DNA from: Ramazzottius varieornatus
Lineage: Eukaryota > Tardigrada > Eutardigrada > Parachela > Ramazzottiidae
DNA: 64,000 nucleotides
Direction of reading: 5' to 3'
NCBI GenBank assembly: GCA_001949185.1
Contig: BDGG01000012.1
Coordinates: forward strand, 873,995 to 937,994
In this document: piece by piece, positions 22,364-32,728 of the stretch
How positions within the stretch are numbered: position 1 is the stretch's first letter
How the letters are laid out: every line of letters starts with the position of its first letter
The notes under the pieces: model-generated
The model's database searches: none
Told to the model about the DNA's origin: nothing
What the model saw: only the letters and a program-made list of their open reading frames with translations
Translations under genes and position numbers: made by a program

Positions 22364-24689
22364 ATGTCGAAGTATATTGCTGGCGTATGGAACCACAAGA
22401 AGAAAGTGATCTTCTTATCTGGACTGACGGCATGGGGTGCAAGCTATGCTATCGACCGGCAGCAGTGAGTTAGACGATCTTTAATCTGCGGAACTAAGTC
22501 AGTGCCTGATCCTAATGTATTTTGTAGTATCCATGAGGAGATGCGCGAGATGTGTTTGTATGCGAAGGTAAGTTGGCAACATTATAGAGATACTACAGTA
22601 TATACATATTTCACTTCCGGTGATGTTCAACAGGTTTGCTGTTGCAGACCATTGGAGATCAACCAGTTTTACCCGGTGACAGGATTCGCAAAGCAGTGGT
22701 TATCCTGAACTACTCTGATCACAAAGGCAAAGCCCGGAAACTGTACGATAACTTCGCCGCACCTATCTTAAACCTTGCTGGGATCCAGCAGACCGTATAT
22801 TCCACGAACGAATTATCCAGACTTCGCGAATACGTGGAGCACATGGAGGACGCCGATGCGGTCATATTTGCGGGAGGAGACTCGACCCTTTTCGAATGTT
22901 TACAGTCATTCTTCAAGCTGGACAGGCCCGCTTTAGTGAAAACTCCGGTTGGCATCCTTCCGCTCGGAAATTCTAATGTGACATACGATACCTTCAACAT
23001 GGATCGTGCTAAAGAAGGCATGTGAGTCTTGAGTGCTTCTTCAATAACGTCTACCGAACGCTAAGAATCGTACTTCATATGCTATGCATGTTACAGCAAA
23101 ATCGCGCATGCTGCAATGGAGATTGTGCGCGGAAAGCTGTTTCCGGCGGACGTGATGGAAATTCGGGTAATTTTTCCATCTGTTTTTGATCACGAGCTAA
23201 GCTGTTATCCAAGAAGAACGCCTTGCTGAAAGAACAACCTTGTGCTGACAGTTTTAGTGCCGAATGTTTCGAAGTATCATCTTTTGAAACGTTGCAGGTC
23301 GGAGATAAAGAAGAGAAGGACTTTGCTTTGACGAACCTGCAGTGGGGTCCTTTGAAGGATGTCAGACAAACGGTCCCAAAGTAAGCAAACTGGCTCTCTC
23401 TAGTAATGCTGATTATAAGAGGTTCTCTGCGCCAACGGACAGCTGTTCTTGACAGGTATTGGTACTTTGGCCCGTTTTCGTCCTGGATCGCGTTTGCAGT
23501 GGCTTCTTTAAGGGTATGTACGGTTGTACGCGCGTGGTGTTTCAAGTTGATCGCTTGATGGTCCGTCCGTCAACATTCTGGACTTGAAGAACCGCTGATT
23601 TTCAGGGAACGTTAAGAGCGAAAGTGACATTACCGATACAGTTCGTAAATGTTTGCGAGGGATGCGCGAGGTGCGAGTCCGTCGACGTTCAAGAATCGAC
23701 GACCCAGACAGCTGAAAATCCTCGAGCTTGGATAGAAGCTGTGGTACCTAGACGTCGGATGGGTTAGTCAGATACTCCCTTGCGGTTTTTCTGTGCTGGC
23801 AGAACCGTTCGTTACTTTAAAGTGCCAATGATGCGGGACAGGTTTGGGTCCGGGTGCGTGTAAAAAGACCGCGCGGATGGTGGGTGAAATATCTGGTCAA
23901 CGTGTGTATCGATCAGCTGATCGCTATGACGTGACACATAACAGTCAAAACGGCGCGTACCGGGGGGATTCTTCACGCGGACCCGGACCAATCCTGTCCC
24001 ACTTCATTGACACTTTAAAGTATTGTTTGCAGAAGTGTCCGCTGTACAACATCAGCCGGAAAGACGTTTCACTCATGTCAACGAAGACTGTGGGGGGATC
24101 CACGAGTCTACCCTGCAAGCTGTGGACTTTCAAGTTCTAACCCAAAACGCAGCTCCTGATCAGACGGTACATACCACGCTGTTCTTTCTGGTTGTTGGAT
24201 CCAGCCCAGTATCAGTCATGCTCATAACCTGATAAACTCTATGATTATGTTTCCAGACGACCACACATGGGCTCGTATTGTCAACCATTCCACAGCTAGG
24301 CTTCCAAGATTTCAGAGACCTCTCTGGAACAAGGTAGTGTACAGTGAGCCACATAATGCCGCACTTTTGGGTTGGTTAAAGGTTGAGTTTCTCGATCCAG
24401 CAGATTGAACCTTCAACGCTTATTTCAGAATCGACGCGGATAACGTGAAGGGCACAAATGACAGACAACGGGTTCGTGAGCTACGGATAAAGCCGACCGA
24501 ACTAGACCTGGTAAAATCGTCGCAGAGAAACTGATCAATCTTTTTGCCTATACAGTTCACTGTTTTTGTTCCTAGGATAAATACTCAACAATCGACATCG
24601 ACGGCCACAGCGTGGGTGTCACTGGACCGATACATTCAAAGCTACACTCCAGAAAACTTTTGCTGTTCAACCACAAACAAGCTGCCTAG
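22364..24689 (+). CDS. AGK: acylglycerol kinase, mitochondrial
   Basis: Eleven exons join in phase: 22364-22464, 22528-22567, 22648-23021, 23097-23166, 23298-23380, 23456-23513, 23606-23762, 24033-24166, 24257-24333, 24429-24510, 24576-24689, giving 429 residues (human AGK 422). The DAGK-type catalytic core reads AVVILNYSDHKGKAR, FAAPILNLAGI, VIFAGGDSTLFE and GILPLGNSN. Later blocks KYWYFGPFSSW and LQWGPLKDVR match AGK specifically. AGK phosphorylates mono- and diacylglycerol in mitochondria and is also a TIM22 complex subunit. The N-terminus has the short hydrophobic segment (IFLSGLTAWGASYAI) expected for membrane association. The nucleotide loop is GGDST instead of GGDGT. The final TAG overlaps the stop of the convergent gene. 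Confidence 0.9.
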
Positions 24690-25649
24690 AGTTCTACATT
24701 AGAAGTTCGTTGCTTATGCTTCGTTTTTGTCTTCTTTTTTAATTCTTTAGCGGCTTCGAGTTCGACTTGTCTCCTCGCAATTTCCTGCTGTACAAAAATG
24801 ACGGATTTTAGTCGCGGAAACCTTGCTATTCGACCCCAGTCAATATTCTGTTTTGAAAGCACACTGATTCTCAAACCAATCACGCCCATCTTACCTGTAT
24901 TCTGTATTTCTCCGTGTAAATGTTAACGTAGTCCTCCTGTCTTTCGACTAAATTTAGCTCTTGTGCCATCTGTAAAACAGGACAAGGCTTACTCGTAGTG
25001 CGGATAACCTGGAACACTGCCATCCAAAAGGCACCGCGTACCAAGTTCAGTGCAAGCAAGTCCGTCGATTCTAATACTGACGTTTTCCCGTACGACGATA
25101 ACAGCGTCTGGATTCTTGAGAGCGATCCCGCTATCTTCTTCAGGATACCCCTCGTAGTATCCGGGAGCCGCAGTACAAAGTCACTGAGGAAAAGCAGGTT
25201 CTCCAGTACGATTGATAGTTCTACAAAACACGCAATGCCTCACATATACTGTAGACTACGGTCGCTATCCCACGGTAGAGCACTTCCGGTGCGTTAGTTC
25301 TAACGTGTGAGGGTGTTGCAAGTACATGCCTCCGCGTTCCTTCAGGGATAAGGAAGCAAAATCTTTCGAGGAGTTGTAATCCGCACTGTTTGCTAAAATC
25401 TGCAATTATAAAGCGGCTGATTAGTAACCTGACTAACCTCTAAACATATTTTGGAGTCGCGGTAGTTCTTTGGGCGATCTTTGTTACTGGCTGCGACTCT
25501 TGCAATACAGCATTCTTCGGTCAGCACCTCAAAGATTTTCTCTATGACAGGCTTCATGAGTTTGCCCTGCTTCTTCATGTCCTTAATTTCGCTCAGCATG
25601 GTGATGGCTTTCCGGTGCTCCATACGCTTCGCACGAAGTGCCAACCGAT
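24686..25649 (-). CDS. unrecognised helical/coiled-coil protein, 3' part
   Basis: Clear exons are 25649-25438 (ALRAKRMEHRKAITMLSEIKD...), 24969-24895 (MAQELNLVERQEDYVNIYTE) and 24787-24686 (QEIARRQVELEAAKELKKK..., ending in a Lys-rich tail). Between them a long helical frame from 25220 (ELSIVLENLLFLSDFVLRLP) ends at GTACGC or GTTATC donors, and an exon from 25399 (ILANSADYNSSKDFASLSL) seems real but its exit phase does not fit the next acceptor. The upstream end is missing; the Harbinger insertion at 26.1 kb lies in that direction. The product looks all-helical and soluble. I cannot name the family. Either my model misses an exon or the gene is damaged. Confidence 0.45.
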
Positions 25650-26560
25650 CTGCAACGAACGAGCACCGATCAGCTCAACCCGGCTCTTCATCTGCTCGCA
25701 GTCACCAATACCCTGACAACTTTAAGACGTTCGGTTAGCATACATACGGACAGGCTGTGATCAGCGCCGTGTATTTCCGGTTCGGACACATTGTCCGATG
25801 GTGAAGAACTATGGCATCGGGGAATAGACAGAAAGAACAAGGAACAAAGCATGCAGCATCCCAGTCCTCTGACAGTCTGGAAAGGGAACATTCTCAACTA
25901 CGCGAGAGTCAAGAACAAAGAGATTCAGAAAGGCGACGCTGATTACAGAAAACTTGAATAATATGAAGAAGACTGGAAGAGCTCTAGGTCAGAAACTCAG
26001 AAGGACATCCAGACCCGAACGATTACTTGATAGCATAACAACGTGATGACTGCGAATCGCAATCTGGCTGTTGTCTGAAGTCTGATGTTTTGGTTTTTGT
26101 GAACTTTATATTGTGACATTAGTTCGACTCAAAGCTGGCGTTTACCTAAATTTGGGCCGTTTGTTTAGCTAAACGGACGTTGGGATTGATCTAGCTCGCC
26201 AAACAGACCCTGCCCACTCAGTTTACCTAAACGGATTGAAATCGTCCATTTAGCTAAACGGGGCCTGTTAATCGCCTCAGTGACGTCGGCATCGAGCGCG
26301 AAAATTTCAAACGGTCAAACTGAGCACGTCAGCTGATCGTTTCATTTGGCGCATTTGTTTCTACCGAGTAATTACTCTCTCCTTTGGACTGCTTTTTCGC
26401 TCCTCTTTCTCCTGTTCCTGCGGTACTTTTGTCCCTTCAACTTCTGCTCTAGAGGATGCCACTCCATACAGCATCATATTCCTAGCTGCAGCTGCTGCCA
26501 AAGCCTACCAATCAACGTGGCGAATCAACTTTTAAATCTGGCGGGGAGAAAGCAAAGAAG

Positions 26561-27697
26561 GTGAAAAAGCGCGATAGTTGGAAGAATGGAGCCGAGGAAC
26601 GTCTGCTACAGTGGATGGAAACGCCAGGTAATTATGACAAATACAGATCTGCCTCGCAAGTGAAAGATGACGGGAGGACCAGAACTAGTGGCAAGACGAA
26701 AGAAGCCATCAAGAAAGAAATTATAGCAATGTTAGCCCCGTGTGGATTTATCAAGACCACCGATCAAGTTCATAACAAGATCGACAACCTGGTCAGCTCA
26801 TGGAAGAAGGCGCATCGAGTTTGTGGGAGGAACGGGCTTTGGGAGTCAGGTCGCGAAAAATCTGAAAGGTATCCGGTCCTCCTATGAAAAGTCGAAAGTT
26901 GGGAAAATGGACTGAGCCATTCATAAGGGGAACGTTTTCCCAACTTTCGAACTTTGTACTTTACATGTTTTTTTGGCGTAGAGACAACTCGTCAGATGTG
27001 TCCGCACTGGGATCGGCTGGATCCAATTCTCTTCAATCGTCCTGCTATGTTCGGCCTCTTCATCGGGGACAACGAGGACGGTATCATGGCGGAAATTTTC
27101 TCAAATGGTTCGAACGATAAATGAAGCAGTACCTCAGATCGACCTTGGTCAACCGGATCCAACAAGCCCAGAGGTTTTTCCATTCGGCTCACCCGACAGC
27201 GTGCGTGCGAGCACTCCTGATGTGGAAGATCATCGGTCCCAAGCGGTTAAAGCTCTGGATGGGGACTATGTTCCCTCTGACGACGAGGAACAGTTTGGCG
27301 CTTCTTCTACTAAGTTGCTAAGCTCTGTCATCAACAACTCTGCAAAGAAATCCACTGCTGGACTGCAGAAAACTAACATGGGTGGTCAACAAGAAAGTGT
27401 CAAGAAGCCACGAGAGAAACCCATAGACTTAGTTGGAGTTCTGCTGGCAACAGGAAAAGAAAGAAACGATCGAGCCGCCGCCAGAAATGAAATGGTAGAG
27501 CGCTGATACAAGCGCGAGCTGGATTCGAAGGAGGAACAAATCAAACTCCATGCCAAAAAGCAGCGCGACGAGCATGAAGCCAGGATGAAAGAACTGGAGC
27601 AGAAAGACCGAGACAACGAGCTACGAAAAGCCGAAATCGAGTTGCGCAGGCTGGAGCTACAGGTGGAGATGGAAAAGATGAGAGAGAAACTTGAGGG
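26561..27697 (+). pseudogene. Harbinger Myb/SANT-like DNA-binding protein (decayed)
   Basis: The first frame (start 26561) gives a Myb/SANT-like domain: EERLLQWMETPGNYDKY, AIKKEIIAMLAPCGF, DQVHNKIDNLVSSWKKAH. A second block (near 26,987-27,050) reads CPHWDRLDPILFNRPAMFG in another frame. A third frame (27105-27506) is acidic and low-complexity, and after a TGA continues as a charged coiled coil (ARMKELEQKDRDNELRKAEI...) to about 27697. Frame changes between blocks and an internal stop mean either an unresolved intron plus frameshift or straightforward decay. In this superfamily the protein binds transposon ends and helps import the transposase into the nucleus. Confidence 0.7.
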
Positions 27698-27927
27698 TTG
27701 TGCATTCACTTTAATGACGTTATTTGGAAATTCGAAGTCTGGAAAAATGTTATCATTCTGTTTCCCAGTCTTTGTAAGCTCAACTTTTGGGATCTTACAA
27801 ATGAGGAATACGATTGTACTGAACTGAACCGAATCTGTGACCGACGAATTCTCGAAATTTCGAAAGTTGGGAAATCAAGCTCCTGCGCTCGCAGCAAGAA
27901 GAAAAAGCAACTTTCGAATGTTCTAAT

Positions 27928-29181
27928 TCAGTATCGTCCCAGAACCGATTGCTTCACTGCTTCGCGTTTCATCCGTCCAATTTGGCATGAGTCTGCCTGT
28001 GGGTTGATGGCGAGTTCATCGTCTTCGTTTTCTTCGGCGTTCGCTTCTTCTTCGGTCCACTCTTCGTCATAGCGGTCCTTATCGAGTAAGTTGTGAAGTA
28101 TGCAGCAGACTCGGATCCAGTACACCGCCCACGCAAGGTCTTTCTTTTCTTTGATGTGCACTCGTAGACGCTTTAGGCTCTTGAAACGCCCCTTCAGGAT
28201 TCCGATCGTGTGTCCAGCAGCAACTCTAGCTCCGGCGTGGATAGCGTTGAACTTCCGATTTTCGGCAATGTCGGCCGCAGGCTTCTTGTACGTAGGAACT
28301 GTTATGTCCGAGGTGGGGTATGCGCTGCCTGCCAGCAGATATTCCCCGTTTGCAAAGTAGTCTGATGGAAATCTTGCAAGTTTGGAATACATAAAAACAC
28401 GGTGGTCGTGCGCTCCACCCGGCCAACCAGCATAGACGTGGCGGATAATTTTTTGGTCATCCACAACTATCATAGCATTTATGGCGTAACCACTCTTGCG
28501 TGAGAAGTAGTCTTCTCCACTGCCTGCGGGCTTTTCTTCCAGACCGATCAGTGTTCCATCAACATATCCGATGCAATTACGGAACTTGTGAGCCTCTTCG
28601 ATACACCTTCTGATCTGCATCCGTTCAGCTGTCTTGGGCCAAAATACTGTGTGACGTTCCAGTGAGAGCAATGCCACCATAACACGTTCGGTGTACAGAT
28701 TTACCGTACCTTCTCCCACACCAAAATACGCACCATCCTTCCATAAAGAGGTGCCCGATCCGTCGAATCCAAAACGGCCCAGCGCAATCATCAGCTGTTC
28801 TGCGGGATCGGCTTAGCTAAGGTTGCTCTTGTTCTTGAAAACTTTGTAGTCTCGTATCTTTTGCGTGATTCCGTAGATTACCTGTCTGCTCATCCTTGCA
28901 TTGCGCTTGAATGTCACATCGTCCGACTTGAAAATGATGTCGACCAGTTCTTTCGTTTTCGGTAACTACTGTCTTGGTGAGAGATAACGGCTATCAGCTG
29001 CATAGCATCGTGCAATGGCCGTGGTAGTGTGGTCGTCGTCCGAGCTGCTTTCTGATTCCTCGTCCATCTTCCGATCTTGGTCATCGCTGCTTGAATCCAG
29101 TACTTCCTTGACTATCAAGTCCGTCAAAATCTTCACATCGATGGATCGCACCAGCTGCCTACGGTTCACTCGACTAGGCAT
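27928..29181 (-). pseudogene. Harbinger DDE transposase (inactivated)
   Basis: One frame of 418 codons runs from ATG29181 to the TAA/TAG at 27928, interrupted by an in-frame TAG (28966-28968) and TAA (28813-28815). The DDE_Tnp_4 catalytic region is recognisable: IGYVDGTLIGL (first Asp), GGAHDHRVFMYSKL (second Asp region) and ARVAAGHTIGILKGRFKSL, where the family normally has Glu at the position occupied here by Gly (codon at 28213-28215). So the copy has lost reading continuity and probably the third catalytic acid. The N-terminal part is Ser/Asp-rich. Confidence 0.88.
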
Positions 29182-29505
29182 CTTAAGGAGACAAACTGTA
29201 AACAGACTAAAGTGCAAGGTATAAATAATGAAGAATACTCCGCTCAAAAAAATTCCCTTTAACGGTTCTGACGTCACAGCCGTTTCTACGTCATTTGGTA
29301 TATTAGACTGTGAGTGATTATTTCGGTACTCAGACCTGAAATTTCAATTGATCACCCGATTGGTTGATTTACTTAAGCAAACGCCGTTTTTAAACGACTG
29401 CTTTTACGTAAACACCAGCTTTGAGTCGAGCTATTATTGTCTTCCAGTTTTCCGTTTTCTCGAGATTCTTTGGTTTCTTTTCACCACATACATCCGACAG
29501 CTATA

Positions 29506-30978
29506 ATGGCCGCTTACGCCAATGTTCGGGTTGGGAAGCTGCGGCTGAAAGGGTCAGAGTCGTCAGCTGCTTCCAGGTTGGTATTGCATTGTTTCACTTA
29601 ATCACTTTATACCGTAACTATCCTACACTAGGTTTTTGTGTTCTGACTAACGAGTCGCTGTGTGGCTGATATTATGGTCTGATATTTTCTACCCTCTAGT
29701 ATGTCGACGAAGAATAAGCAGAAGAAGCGAAAAGCTGAACCCACGCAGAACGATGTAGATAAGGTCGACACTACAAAGCACGGTGGCTGGTGGAAGGCCA
29801 GTTACTTTGCTGAACTAACTGGTCCCGTCGCCATCGAGTTCTTCCCCTTCAGCTACATAAAAAGCTGCGATAACGGGACGTTCACTTTTGGAGCGCCACA
29901 TAACGAAGGTAGGTGGAATTGTGGTCGATGCGTGTTTGATTTTTACTGTATTACCTGATTATACATAGTACGTAGTTAACTGCTCGTACACGTACGGTAG
30001 GTTTTCGAGAATCTCGACTCTTCCTCCAGCGCTGCTCGTTGGAGCAAAGTACTGTTTTTCACCGTAATTGCGTTGACAGGTGACGAGCCATATCCTGAAG
30101 AAATTCTAACGGCTGTAAGGATTTCCGATACGAGGATTGCGTTGAAGTCGGGGTATGGGAAGTACCTATCCGTTACATCCAACGGCAAAGTCGTTGGACG
30201 ATCGGAAGCCATTGGCGCTCTCGAACAATGGGATCCTGTTTTTGAAGACGTCTGTATTTCAGGCTAAACCAGCTTGTTCGAAAGTCTGAATCGAAAGCTT
30301 GTTCTTCTTTAGGGAAAACTGGCGTTAATGTCCAGTTCGAACCAGTGTTTCCTGACGTGCAAGAACGATGATGAACTAACAGCGACAGCTACCTCCGCTG
30401 GACTGGATGAGTTCGTGAAGGTTTGAATAAAGCTGTACAAACTTATGGCTCTCGCTTACTTTAGACAAAAGGTGTATCAATTTCTAACGGTTGCTTTTTA
30501 GATAAGGTCGAATGCAGAAAGGAACGTGAAGAAGGCTAGCGTTATAGAAGAGGAAGAGGACGCTTCCCAAGTCGAGTTGCACTACGTGTAAATGAATCCG
30601 TATCCCAAGAAATTTTCTAGAATCAATCGTAAAGGATTACGCTAGATTGGTGCCTGTCCGAGTTTTCCGTCCTGTTTTGCGCCCACGGCATCCGACAAGC
30701 TGCTACTAACAAACATGTCTTTACAGGAAGCAGTTCCAGTGTTTTCAAGACAAGAAGATCAAAGTAAATCCCGGAGATGTCAAGAACCTCGATGCTGCAC
30801 GCAAAAGCGGAACACTTCATGAGACGCTTCTCGACAGGTTAGTTTCTGGACGAGCATTTCAGGCTGTACCTTGCGTTGCTGTGTTGTGTCAACGTATTTT
30901 CGAATATTTTGGTGAGTACCCGAAAAACGTTTTCGTTGCAGGAGAGAAAAGATGAAGTCGGATAGGATGTGCAAATAA
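29506..30978 (+). CDS. FRG1: FRG1 actin-bundling / RNA-processing protein
   Basis: Seven exons (29506-29576, 29700-29908, 30080-30249, 30313-30420, 30502-30587, 30727-30837, 30942-30978) encode 263 residues; human FRG1 has 258. The start [16 protein letters not shown], basic nuclear signal KNKQKKRK, fascin-like beta-trefoil blocks ([44 protein letters not shown]) and the C-terminus ([19 protein letters not shown]) match FRG1 throughout. FRG1 acts in the nucleolus and spliceosome and bundles F-actin. Exon 3 uses an unusual GTCTGT donor and exon 4 a GTTTGA donor, but phase and family alignment leave little doubt. Confidence 0.95.
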
Positions 30979-31715
30979 CGAGTGTGATGAAGAATATGGG
31001 GGGAGGGAGGGAGGACACGCAGGTGCGGCATCCATTGGACCGAACGCAGCCATTCTCGAGATTATCGACCCACTCCTGCTGTTGTCTTAAACAACCTTTA
31101 GACACTTCCAGAGCTGCGATGTTAATTTTAGTGTGCGTCTGCTGAGACGAAATGTGTTTAATACTGCATACTAATGTTTTTCCAACGATTACGGGGTCGT
31201 ATCTTATTTAACTGGTTCGAACTTCCGGGTTCCTGACTCGGTTACGGTTTCTTGCCTAAAATCGCGAGCGAGTTTCGCACGGTGTTACTGCAAATATTGG
31301 CAGACCAAACAGAGATACGATGAAGCTTCAGACAGAATTAGAAATCACATTATAGCACGGTCGGTGAGACGGAAAGGTGAAATGGTGACTAAGTGCGGTG
31401 TTCTGTGGAGGGTGAATGTAATTATAGGCAACGAGGATCGCTTGCGGCGAAGCTTGTTCTGGTCGAATTCCATTCTAGGTGAACGTAAACCGCGATCAGC
31501 CACTATCACCATTCTTCCGTTGCTTACAATCAAAACTCGTTGAGTATGACTTGTCGACCTTTGTTCGTGCAATGTGGGAAATTTGCCCTGGATCGCCGTT
31601 CCGCATAATACTGGGATTTTTCCGTGCGCGCGCTCGGATCGCATCTGCCGGATAGACAATAGTCAATAGATCTCCTAGTTTAATTTCTGCCTGGACTTCG
31701 AAAACGGCTTGGAAG
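30979..31715. other. intergenic
   Basis: A G-rich GGGGGGAGGGAGGGAGG-like tract lies near 31000-31015. No supported gene. Confidence 0.4.
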
Positions 31716-32217
31716 ATGGGCGGCAGTAGCAAGAACTCCCTCAGAAAATGCACTTACCGCGATGGAGAGCCTATCCCGCAGAAGTGGATCTTTTCCAAAT
31801 CGAAAAAGATGACTTTGACGGATAAAATTAATTTTTGGCATTTGAGATACCTAATCAATACAAGCACGTTCATGTTGGAGGTAAGAATGCATTGCGGGAA
31901 TTTTTGACCCAGTTTTCCAATACCAGCCATGTTTATCATCTCGCTAATGATATCTCTGTGCTTTTCAGCCGTGGGAGCGAATGATTTTTGATTTCTTTGT
32001 TATTGGGTTCCTGTCGATGGGAATTTACGCTTGTTACATCTACCTTCCAGCCTATGGCCTTCGTTTTTGTTACGAAGTCTATGCCTGTATAGTTGGCGCC
32101 TTTCACAGAGTGCTCCCTCCGTCATCCCTGTATAATGCCAGTGAAACTCAAGATAACCTCTGTTTTGATGGTAGTTTATCGACTACTTCCTCGGACTTCC
32201 TTGTTTTCCATAAATGA
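31716..32217 (+). CDS. small subunit of serine palmitoyltransferase (SPTSS)
   Basis: Two exons (31716-31880 and 31969-32217) give 137 residues. The core INFWHLRYLINTSTFMLEPW, then ERMIFDFFVIGFLSMGIYAC and YIYLPAYG matches human ssSPT (W/F-YYQYLLVTALYMLEPWER...YTGYVFMP). These small ER membrane proteins bind the SPTLC1/2 dimer, activate it strongly and select acyl-CoA length at the first step of sphingolipid synthesis. Human versions are 71-76 residues; this one has about 35 extra basic residues at the N-terminus and about 45 at the C-terminus. One transmembrane helix is evident. The intron falls exactly between MLE and PWER. Confidence 0.85.
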
Positions 32218-32233
32218 ATTGTACATACATGCC

Positions 32234-32239
32234 AATAAA
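32234..32239 (+). terminator. polyadenylation signal of SPTSS gene
   Basis: AATAAA 17 bases after the stop codon. Confidence 0.6.
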
Positions 32240-32728
32240 ACCTAATGATTACTGCCCAAATTCCCAATTTCACCAACGGGTCTCCAACGGCACGAACAGT
32301 CGAAATTAACCCTACCCAGACTACTTCCCGATTGGGCAGTGAGCAGATCCAGATAAAGAACAGTAATGAGCCTGGAAAACTGGGAGTTCCAAATGATGAT
32401 TTTGGTGGTCACGGACCCAGCTTGTCCACTTCCGGTCATAGTAAGTAAGGAGGTGAGTATGACAATAGGCCAATGACATCACAAAGATAATCATGCGCAC
32501 GTTGGTCTATCTCTTCACTTAGCGATTCAACCGCCATTCTGGAATTTCTTCTGAGACAGGATTGGGCAGTTATCTCAAGTTTGGACAACCAGGGATCCTG
32601 CTCTGGAACCGACAGCTTGTTCCACCTTGGCGGATGCTTAAAGAAGCACCGCAGCAGTTCTCCCGCTGTTCATCGGCGCATCGTGTCGCTTGAGCACAAC
32701 TCATCGGTCGCTGAACATCTTCACCGAG

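Larger units (their letters stand above)
26121..29432. mobile_element. 3.3-kb PIF/Harbinger DNA transposon
   Basis: Terminal inverted repeats AGTTCGACTCAAAGCTGG... (from 26121) and its near-complement ending at 29432 (right arm reads AGCTCGACTCAAAGCTGG in reverse) enclose two convergent frames: a Myb/SANT-like protein on + and a DDE transposase on -. That is the two-gene plan of PIF/Harbinger elements. The flanks show a 3-bp duplication, ATT at 26118-26120 and 29433-29435. Both genes carry disabling changes, so this copy cannot move by itself. Short motifs around TTTAGCTAAACGG recur near the left end. Confidence 0.88.

Noticed and set aside
23842-24140. Possible AGK exon (GPGACKKTARMVGE...)
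   Set aside because: It would leave no acceptable intron before the conserved ESTLQAVDF block; joining 23762 directly to 24033 keeps phase and matches AGK.
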